Of a stretch of 64,000 bases of DNA, positions 56,393 through 64,000 are shown piece after piece; within the stretch, counting starts at the first letter, position 1; the number at the start of each line of letters is the position of its first letter. The notes under the pieces were generated by a model. The model worked only from the letters and a program-made list of their open reading frames with translations, had not been told where the DNA came from and ran no database searches. The position numbers and the translations under genes are program-made. This DNA is from Gerris lacustris. Lineage: Eukaryota; Arthropoda; Insecta; Hemiptera; Gerridae. The stretch is from assembly GCA_951217055.1 (NCBI GenBank), contig OX578286.1, positions 1,247,508 to 1,311,507 on the forward strand, read 5' to 3'.

Positions 56393-56925
56393 TGAATGTT
56401 AGCATGATAGAGCTCAACTAGCTCATCTTGATTCAAATATTTTCCAACTACTCTCGAGAGCTTACAAGCGTATTCGATGTATCACTGCATAAATTGTCTA
56501 TGTGAGAGGACCAACATAGTTTTGAGTCTATTGTTAAACCGAGGAGACCAACATTTGTCGGCTGTAATTTAGTACTGAGTGAAAAATATATAGTTTGAGC
56601 TTTGGAGGCATTAAGTACTAAGCGGTTTGCAGTAAACCAGTCGGAGGCTGTTTCCTCAACTTCATTTAGAAAAATTCTACACTTAATGTTTTAGCTTTAG
56701 TCACAATGGTGGAATCATCGGCAAAAATTTTAAATTTAGATGGCTTATCTTCTGGAAAGACAAGAGGTAGGTCATTTATATAGATCAGGAAAAGTAATGG
56801 TCCAAGTTTTGACCCTTGTGGGACTCCAAAGAGTATTTTACCTGCATCTGAAAGACTATTAGGACACTTGATAACTTGTAGCCTATCTAGAAGATAGGAT
56901 TTACTTAAGTTGCAAGCTTAAGAAC
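56393..56925 (-). pseudogene. LINE reverse transcriptase fragment (upstream part)
   Basis: On minus 56830-56690 reads GVPQGSKLGPLLFLIYINDL, then KFKIFADDSTIVTKA. GVPQGS.LGP and FADD are the canonical reverse transcriptase motifs, FADD being the catalytic one. Downstream parts (LNASKAQTIYFSLS-type, then SSRVVGKYLN) are in shifting frames with stops, so the copy is dead. CR1/Jockey-like. It lies downstream of the acyl-carrier exon of the fatty acid synthase, presumably within the next intron. Confidence 0.85.
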
Positions 56926-57162
56926 TTATTCAATAATACTGGAGTTTCTTTATTAGAAGATTTGAATTTACACAAACGTCTTGGTCACATAGAAGGGCAG
57001 TCACCCGAGATAATCAGCTGTTTTACTTTACTTGATAGTTAATATGGAAGATCAACTTGGTAAGTTGTCAGACTGCCATCACAGTATCAAAATTCTGGAA
57101 AAAACGATAAATATGACATTTCGCTCAACACTTAACACTGTGTAAAATAAGTTTTGGCTTAC

Positions 57163-57383
57163 TTGTTCATCAGTGGAAGTTGTTTCCGGTTCCTTTCTTG
57201 TCTGAGATTGATCAGTTGAGATCGATTCTAATTTTAAAAAAGTCAGTGAACGGATTTCCGCAGCAGACAGCATTACATCGAAATTCCTTTCTAAAGTCTG
57301 TTTAATTTCAGCACCCATAAGTGAATCCATACCGAGATCTGCAAGAGAGCTGTGACCATTCACTCCTTTAACATCCTTGATAC
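57163..57383 (-). CDS. FASN: Fatty acid synthase exon: acyl carrier protein domain
   Basis: The exon is bounded by ...TTTCTCAG|GTATCAAG at 57383 and GAACAA|GTAAGC at 57163. It encodes 73 codons plus the two bases that complete the Gly split with the previous exon. GMDSLMGAEIKQTLER is the carrier-protein motif; its Ser receives the phosphopantetheine arm that carries the growing acyl chain. VKGVNGHSSLADL precedes it and SAAEIRSLTFLKL follows, as in animal synthases. A Thr/Ser/Glu-rich linker (STDQSQTRKEPETTSTDEQ) then leads toward a thioesterase that is not visible in the window. Confidence 0.95.
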
Positions 57384-57764
57384 CTGAGAAAATATAAATA
57401 AAATGATAAGACGTTCCTAACTTATTAAATAAAATATAAATGTAAATTGACTTCATCCTGTAAGTGATCTAATACTGTTTTCGTTAAGGACAAATATATG
57501 GGTAGGATTAGCTGGAATCCACTTGATGGAAGCTAGCAATTAGGTCTCTATGTGGGCCCTCTTTATAATAATAATAATAATAATATATTTATTTGAAACA
57601 GTTACACATAAAAACTACAAAAGTTTTGTTCACGTCAATCAACAACTAAAAAATAAATCATAACTAAATAATATACAAAAAAAAAAAAAAAAAAAAAATT
57701 CAATTCAATTAAATAACTTAGCTAACAAGATCAGAAATCAAAAATCCATTTACAGAATAATATA

Positions 57765-58440
57765 TATTTATCTCCAGTAGGGGAAAAAAGTTATGAGTTT
57801 AAATTAGTTTAGAGGGACTAAAACAGGTCTTTTCATCCCTGAACTCAAAAAGTAGGGAGAAAAAGTAAAAGTAGGGCAAAAAAAGTAAAGATTGCAACTT
57901 AATTATTTTATAAATAGTAGAAAATGTATGGCTAATGTAATGAAGTTATCGAAATCAGGTTGGCGGCACTGCGCTTTTTTGACCATGTTTATCTTTGTTT
58001 ACAACATTATAACCTGCATCTAAATAACCTTCTATTTGAGTTTAATTCCAATTCTTATTTGTTTTTAATATTGAATCTCATATATCTGCTATTAAAAGTG
58101 CTAATAATTATTGTTGTTTATTAAAATATTAAATAAAAACTGTGCAATGGACGAAAATGTGTATCTTTTTTCTACTGGAGATAAAATATTGTATGTACCT
58201 CGTGAGTAAAGTGCCATTATTCCCCTCGCGATAATTATCTCCCTCGGCTGCGCCTCGGGAGCTAATTAGAGTTATTCCCTCGGCTGGGCCTCGGGAATTA
58301 AAGAGTCTAATTCCCTCGGCTTCGCCTCGGGATTTAGGGACCATGGTTCGTTCGGCTTCGCCTCAAGAACCAACTTTTTCGCTCAGGGAATAATGGCTTA
58401 CTTTACTCCCTAGGTGCATACATAACTATTGTTGTTAAAT
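57765..58440 (-). repeat. Family K element, minus copy, in an intron
   Basis: TATCTCCAGTAGGGG at 57771, CTGTGCAATGGACGAAAATG at 58139 and CTCGGCTTCGCCTCGGGA at 58316. Inverse arrangement of 36410-36780 joined with 36960-37060. Confidence 0.85.
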
Positions 58441-59010
58441 ATTCTTTCAAACTACTTTTAAATAGTCTTGGTTGAAGCTGTACCATTCTTGAATCCAACT
58501 TATTGATGATTTTAATGCCAACATAATATCTGCTAGTACTGGAGAGTTTAAGACGATGAGCAGGTAAGTTAATTTTCTCCAAATTTCTTGTTAAGTATTT
58601 ATGTTGTTTCTGAACTAGATCTCTATGCATGCTATGCACCTCTATCGCAGCAGCCAGAATAAAAATTGCAGCAAGAGTATTTTTTATTTCTTAAAAAGTG
58701 GTATACAACTATCATCCCACTTAGCTTTACAAATAGTTCTTATTGCTCTTTTCTGCACCAGTAAGACATCTTTGGCCAGTGTAGAATTGCCGCAGGCAGT
58801 AAGTAAGTATCGAATGAAAATGTGTATAATATACTTTAAGTAATGACTTAAATCAAGAGTTAGACTAAATTTTCTCAATAGATAAACGACTGATGACAAT
58901 GTTTTAACAAGGGCCTCACACTGAGGTTTCCAAGATACAGACTGGTCAATATAGACTCCTAAGGTTCTGCAATGGTTGAGTCCTAGTAGTTCAGGAGATA
59001 GCGTGCAAAA
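58405..59010 (-). pseudogene. LINE pol C-terminal remnant in intron
   Basis: On minus, 58980-58690 reads LGVYIDQSVSWKPQCEALVK and then ACGNSTLAKDVLLVQKRAI, RTICKAKWDDSCIPLFKK. After a stop it continues 58639-58410 with HRDLVQKQHKYLTRN and SSTSRYYVGIKIINKL. That is the end of a CR1/RTE/Jockey-type reverse transcriptase. The stop and a frame change show decay. Confidence 0.8.
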
Positions 59011-59557
59011 AAGTGTCTGACTAACATCAGGCTAGAATGTATACAAGTCAACCTTTTAGCGCCTTTTAAGAATATGTAGTCGGCTAAGTTCGTCTGCGGG
59101 ACATAGCTTGGCAATAGGCGTTTGAAAAAAACAAACCGGTGGAGAGCGGCCATGTCTCACCAATTATGGTGGACAATGGGATTTTCATGATCCTGAGTAC
59201 AGAATTAGTTAGTAGACCAAAACTCAAGTCGATGTTATTTTCACACTTGATAGGTTAGTTATTCAAATATTACTAAAAATCAACGTGGTAACCTGTCAAG
59301 GGATAAACTAACATCAACTTGATTTTCGGTCTACTAACTAATTCTGTACTCAGGATCATGAAAATCACATTGTCCACCATAATTGGTGAGACATGGCCGC
59401 TCTCCACCGGTTTGTTTATTTTCAAATGTCTATTGCCAAGCTATGTCCCGCAGACGAACTTAGCAGACCACATATTCTTAAAAGGCGCTAAAAGGTTGAC
59501 TTGTATACAAAATTCTAGCTTGATGTTAGTCAGACACTTTTTTGCACGCTATCTCCT
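58990..59557. repeat. Diverged fold-back, about 568 bp
   Basis: AGCGTGCAAAAAAGTGTCTG at 59001 pairs with CAGACACTTTTTTGCACGCT near 59527, and GCGCCTTTTAAGAATATG with CATATTCTTAAAAGGCGC. Centre is near 59273. Inner parts pair less well (about 80% by eye), so the fold-back is older than that at 54258. The left arm overlaps the LINE remnant, so the inversion took part of the LINE with it. Confidence 0.85.
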
Positions 59558-59837
59558 GGACTATAGGTTCTCCAATATGTTGAGTTTTTTTTTAAGGTAA
59601 GTAGAAGCTGTTGATTTTTGTCTTCATTTAGTTGCTAGCTAAATGAAGCTTATTAGAACTAAATCAATTTTTCACTCTTATAATTGCATTTTTCATTTTT
59701 CTCTAATTATATTAATATCATAACCTGAAATAAATAAATTGGTGTCATCCACTAACCCATACTATCCTCTAATAGAGTTCAGCCACTTTACCCACCAATG
59801 AACTCTTTGAACACTGTAGGAAAAGGCAGTCATAATT

Positions 59838-59924
59838 GAGATGGATGGATAGAATTGAGGATATCTTAAGAAAGATAGGAATAAGAGGATGGAGAGTACA
59901 AGTACAAGCTGTGGATACAAATTA
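59838..59924 (+). pseudogene. Very short LINE tail remnant (RTE-like)
   Basis: WMDRIEDILRKIGIRGWRV is open here. The W.D.VEEDL...GI.GWR pattern ends many RTE-group pol proteins. Only about 25 codons remain and a stop lies just upstream. Confidence 0.5.
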
Positions 59925-60021
59925 ACTTTTTGTTATAGAAGTCAAAGTTGAGGCTGTAGCATCCATCTGGCCAGCGTGCCATCAACCATTTAATTCATTA
60001 GTGAATTCAGTAATTATCTCA

Positions 60022-60369
<348 letters not shown>

Positions 60370-60399
60370 TCAAACAAGAATAAAATATATTAAAAAACA

Positions 60400-61150
60400 A
60401 ATACGTGTGGTGTCGAGGGACACCTGGTAGGAACAAAGTTCCCTACTCTTTTCATTAAATACAAATTATAAAGTAATGATGCTAACTAATTACACATGGC
60501 GGAGTTGGAAAAGAGATAAAATTAAAACTAACTAACTATTTGTATTTAACGGAGTTAAGGCAAAATTAATAGAAAAGCATTTTTTTTTATCATTGAAGCG
60601 AGCATCTTGCAATAAATATGTATTGAATATTTAGAAAATAGTTAATCATGATGAGTTGATAGTTTAATAGGATGGTTGTAGCATGGATATTAAAGGAGCA
60701 TGGTTGTTCCTTTGCTTTCCGGCCAGACTCCATTTAAAATATATCACTTCACAACACAAAAACTTCTGCTTGTATCAGGTCGAAATTTTACATGCCTGTT
60801 TCAATTGTACTTAAGACGATGAGTATGAAGTTTTATTAAAATCATAACATTAGAAAGTAAGATACCGGATACCGGTAAAAAAGTTGTTTTCATTATTTTT
60901 AACATTTAGGTCCACTTTAATAAATTTAGCAATCTTTAACACTTCATAGCAGAGTTGGTTTTGATTTTTAGTAAAATTTATTTAAAAAAGTTGTTTGTCT
61001 CATTGAATAGATGAAGTTTAAATATCTTCCTGTCCTAAAATTTTTTTTTTTTTATTTGAAGTTTACATTTACGCAAGTGTTGCATGCGAACGCTTGAGCG
61101 GATAACGTTGTCCAACAAACTCGTCCTGGGCATTGGTAATGTGTACCAAA
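60400..61150 (+). repeat. Family A element, longest copy
   Basis: GGTGTCGAGGGACACCTGG and GGTAGGAACAAAGTTCCC at the left, ATTGAAGCGAGCATCTTGC, CTTCTGCTTGTATCAGG, CACTTCATAGCAG, and GCGAACGCTTGAGCGGATAA to the right. Compare 14880-15780 (minus), 25550-26310 and 3020-4020. Confidence 0.8.
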
Positions 61151-61166
61151 TCTCACTGCCTACCTA

Positions 61167-61460
61167 CTAGTACTAGTACTAGACGGGTCAGACCAACTAC
61201 TTGTTCAAACCTAGCAATTAGGCCATCACTTAGGCCCTTTTTACTATACCCGTGGTAGAGAGTTCCAGCCACTTCACACATCATACCTCTGCGCATTGTA
61301 CCGCCGAAGCGAGTATGACGTGATCAATAGTGAGCCGTATAAATCAGAGCATCACGGCGAGGAATTGAACCCCATCTCGTACCGCTCATGATTCAGTGAT
61401 GGCCGAGCAGACGTGGTAAGTAATTTAACCCACACGGCCACGCTGGCTCCCCTCCTACTA
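61167..61460 (-). mobile_element. tRNA-derived SINE, about 294 bp, TSD ACTGCCTACCTA
   Basis: ACTGCCTACCTA at 61155-61166 and 61461-61472 flanks the insert. On minus the 5' head reads GGAGCCAGCGTGGCCGTGTG, with an A-box-like TGGCCGTGTGG, and then a B-box-like GGGGTTCAATTCC (61352-61364 on plus as its inverse). A non-tRNA body follows, and a TAGTACTAGTACTAGTAG tail ends it. Pol III head, body, simple-repeat tail and a 12-bp duplication are the marks of a SINE mobilised by a LINE. Confidence 0.92.
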
Positions 61461-62107
61461 ACTGCCTACCTAACTCTTCAAGAAAGTACAGCTAAGGTGA
61501 AAGCCTTGGCACCATCTAAGAGGGACCTCCAAGTTCCTTGTTTAGGCCCTTAGCCCCCTCAGCTCTATTGGCAAGCCTGGCTAGGATTGGCAACAATGAG
61601 CTTTTCCCTTCAATTTATGAAAAAAAGAAGATAAGGGGAGGCAGCTCTGTGTGTGGTGGCTCTTTTTATTTTAAATTTTAATTAAATTTCTATCTGATCA
61701 AATCTCTTACATGTAAGTACGGATCAGTTTCACTTTGCTTACTTTCTGCTACCCAGAAAGGGTTCATTGTTTTGGGAACTTACCCTGGTACCCAGAGAAG
61801 TACTTTACCTGCATCAGAGCTGGTACCCAGCTCCAAGTCTACAAATTTTCTGGAAGGCACCATCACCACTACCATCAATCTACATCTCCGAACAGCTAAA
61901 TTCTTATTTTAAACATACCAATGCTGAACCACTTAAAATATATGATCATTACCTATAACCTACAGTCCGCTCAATTTTTAATACTTTATTTACTTTATGA
62001 TTGCTCCTTATAATTTAATTCCTCCATGCCCTCTGGTACAAACAAACTTTTAAAAAACAACTTTCACTAGTACGTATAACTACTTGATCTACATTGAAAT
62101 ACTTTTA

Positions 62108-62365
<258 letters not shown>

Positions 62366-62665
62366 TTAAATAGGATTTAAAATTAATTTAGAGGAGCTTT
62401 AAAAGTTTAGTTCTAAACTCGTACAGTAAAGGCATGTCACCGTGTCTCAAAGGGTGTAGAAGCTGAGGTTTTCCACCCAGAGTAGGAAACAGATTCAGGG
62501 AAGCACATCTTGTTCTAAGGAAGTAGCAGTGTTAACTGTGAAACACATACCTAAACTCTACATCCAACAAGATATGGTCACCACCAGAACATCTAAAACT
62601 TCACTGTGGTACCAGCTCTGGAAGCAAAAATAGTATAATTTTGATAATACTATTTAAACACTTAC

Positions 62666-62913
62666 GGCGGCCAGATTAAATATTCCACCAACAGGAGCAA
62701 GTTTGCAGGCTTCTTGAATCAATTTCTTAGCTCCAGCTACCGTAGTGGAATCTTGAGTTGATACCACAACTTTAATTCCACGATTTGCCCACCTCCTCAG
62801 ACATAGAGATTGATACCCTGAGGTGACTCCGGACCTAGAAACTAAGACAATATGACGAGCTCCACGACGTAGCATCCAGTCACAGAGTTCAAGCCCAAAT
62901 CCACCAAGACCAC
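62666..62913 (-). CDS. FASN: Fatty acid synthase exon: ketoreductase, NADPH-binding part
   Basis: The acceptor is TTTTGTCAG|GTGG at 62913, the donor GCC|GTAAGTG at 62666; 248 bases. With the split Gly/Val codon of the exon before, it gives the glycine-rich NADPH motif GGLGGFGLELCDWM, then RRGARHIVLVSRSG. VGGIFNLAAV at the end is the NAA-type strand of short-chain dehydrogenases. Confidence 0.95.
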
Positions 62914-63347
62914 CTGACAAAAATAAACAATTGTCATTAACTCATTCCCAGGGGCAACAGTATATTCTAACTCTACTCAATTGTTGATGAATTTCTCATC
63001 CAAGAAAAACTGGAGACAATTAGTTGACAACTGCAACTCAGTAGGTTAATAGCTAAACCTAACTAACAAAGAACTTTGCTGGAAAAGGCAGGAATGTTAA
63101 GAAGACGTCCTTAATGTAGGCGAGGGTACTCTATAGCGGTCACAGACCTGCAACTTAGTTGCAAACCTTGTAGGCAGAGCCTACATGCAACCTACATGCG
63201 ACCTATTATGCAACCTTTACCAGCAACATCAGTAAAGACATTGTGAAAAGATCTAATTTGCCGTGTGTCCAGCGCAATATACTTGCTAATATAAGAGCCC
63301 TTGGTCCAAAACCTAGACCTAAACATACTAAAGAAGGGTTTAATTAC

Positions 63348-63493
63348 CAACTAAAATGTAAGATTTATCTGGATTCATGTATGTTCGTGGTACAGCAGCA
63401 ACTGGATTAGGTTTAGGAGCAACTTTAATCTGTCTTTCTTCGTCTCTTATCTTGAGCACAACTTTACCAATGTGTTTACCTGTAGCCATGTAC
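63348..63493 (-). CDS. FASN: Fatty acid synthase exon: end of enoyl reductase, linker to ketoreductase
   Basis: The acceptor is TTTGACAG|GTACATG at 63493, the donor TTAGTTG|GTAATT at 63348; 146 bases. Reads YMATGKHIGKVVLKIRDEER (the last helix and strand of the enoyl reductase), then KVAPKPNPVAAVPRTY and NPDKSYILV leading into the ketoreductase. Too short to stand out as an open frame, but junction phases are exact on both sides. Confidence 0.92.
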
Positions 63494-63675
63494 CTGTCAA
63501 ATAAATCAACATTTTAATGAGTACGGTAAAAAATATCATCCTTTTTAAATGATTAGTAAGAGCAATGAGTATGATTACTAAATTCAAAATGCTTTAAGAT
63601 GACCTCAACAGACACTTAAATTTCTGATTTAGTTAGTTAGCTCAGTAAAATCTTTACCATTGTTGAGACACATAC

Positions 63676-63862
63676 CTGAACGATTGTTCTATTTGGTTCG
63701 ATGTGAAGGTTGTAAAAGGTAGAGGCCTGACTGCACCTGAAGCAATACCTTCCTTCATCAATCTTACTACTTCAAGTTTCTCATGATTTTCAGATCCTGC
63801 ATCGAAGAGGGCATCGAGGAGGATTCCGTGGACTGCAGTATTCTTCAGGAGTACAGACATTC
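63676..63862 (-). CDS. FASN: Fatty acid synthase exon: enoyl reductase, C-terminal part
   Basis: The acceptor is TTATTATAG|GAATG at 63862, the donor TTCAG|GTATG at 63676; 187 bases. Encodes MSVLLKNTAVHGILLDALFD and then GIASGAVRPLPFTTF and QIEQSFR. Matches the end of the animal enoyl reductase, where VRPL and the F/FRYM residues are conserved. The ATG is internal; the gene continues to the right beyond the window. Confidence 0.93.
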
Positions 63863-64000
63863 CTATAATAAAAATTATATTATGTTAATACCCACAGAAC
63901 TACTTGAGATAAAGTAAGTAACAGGAAAAAATGGAAAAGGAATATGGAAAATTGTAAATAATGTATGTATTGTATATAAAAATTGTAATGTTGATAACAT

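Overview
The window looks like intronic and intergenic DNA from an arthropod, most likely an insect and possibly a hemipteran. The order is a guess; the eukaryotic, animal origin is firm. Evidence: spliced exons of an animal-type (type I) fatty acid synthase, strong AT richness, low gene density, and dense transposon debris with target-site duplications (TSDs). I see no bacterial operons, CRISPR arrays or intact non-transposon genes apart from the fatty acid synthase piece.

1-24.4 kb: satellites and minisatellites (1-545; 918-1384, 33-bp unit; 1860-2722, 143-bp unit; 23672-24345, 30-bp unit), several dispersed inverted-repeat families, a tRNA-like sequence at 9423-9499, a 294-bp hAT-type MITE with 8-bp TSD at 12608-12901, a 341-bp retroposon-like insertion with 14-bp TSD at 10678-11018, and short palindromic MITEs.

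24.4-39.2 kb: a 1.9-kb non-autonomous hAT element (25196-27103, TSD ATCTCACC), an 89-codon open frame cut by a fold-back element (27725-28570), a TA-flanked MITE (28660-29227), and two 5'-truncated LINE copies (30570-31346 minus; 32148-32699 plus), one of them nested in another repeat. A 5S-rRNA-like fragment lies at 38096-38134.

39.2-48.1 kb: a nested pair of Ty3/Gypsy LTR retrotransposons. The outer one (39210-48091, plus, TSD TCTAT, identical 191-bp LTRs) has a fused gag-pol frame that is split in its reverse transcriptase by the inner one (41315-45737, minus, TSD TGCT, identical 162-bp LTRs). The inner element looks intact, with gag and pol joined by a textbook -1 slippery heptamer followed by a stem-loop. 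The outer one also has a single in-frame stop in its integrase zinc finger.

48.1-57.1 kb: further repeat copies, a 1.5-kb element with long inverted repeats (51597-53140), a 563-bp palindrome with a one-base centre and no mismatch found by eye (54258-54820), and a CR1/Jockey-like LINE split by a hAT element (55172-56384, TSD TTCTAGAG).

57.1-64 kb: six consecutive exons, minus strand, of fatty acid synthase (end of enoyl reductase, ketoreductase, acyl carrier protein) with phase-compatible GT-AG splice sites. The thioesterase exons were not found in the window and the N-terminal half lies to the right of it. Its introns carry LINE fragments, a fold-back and a tRNA-headed SINE with a 12-bp TSD (61167-61460). 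The only host protein gene I can support is this one; everything else is mobile-element biology.
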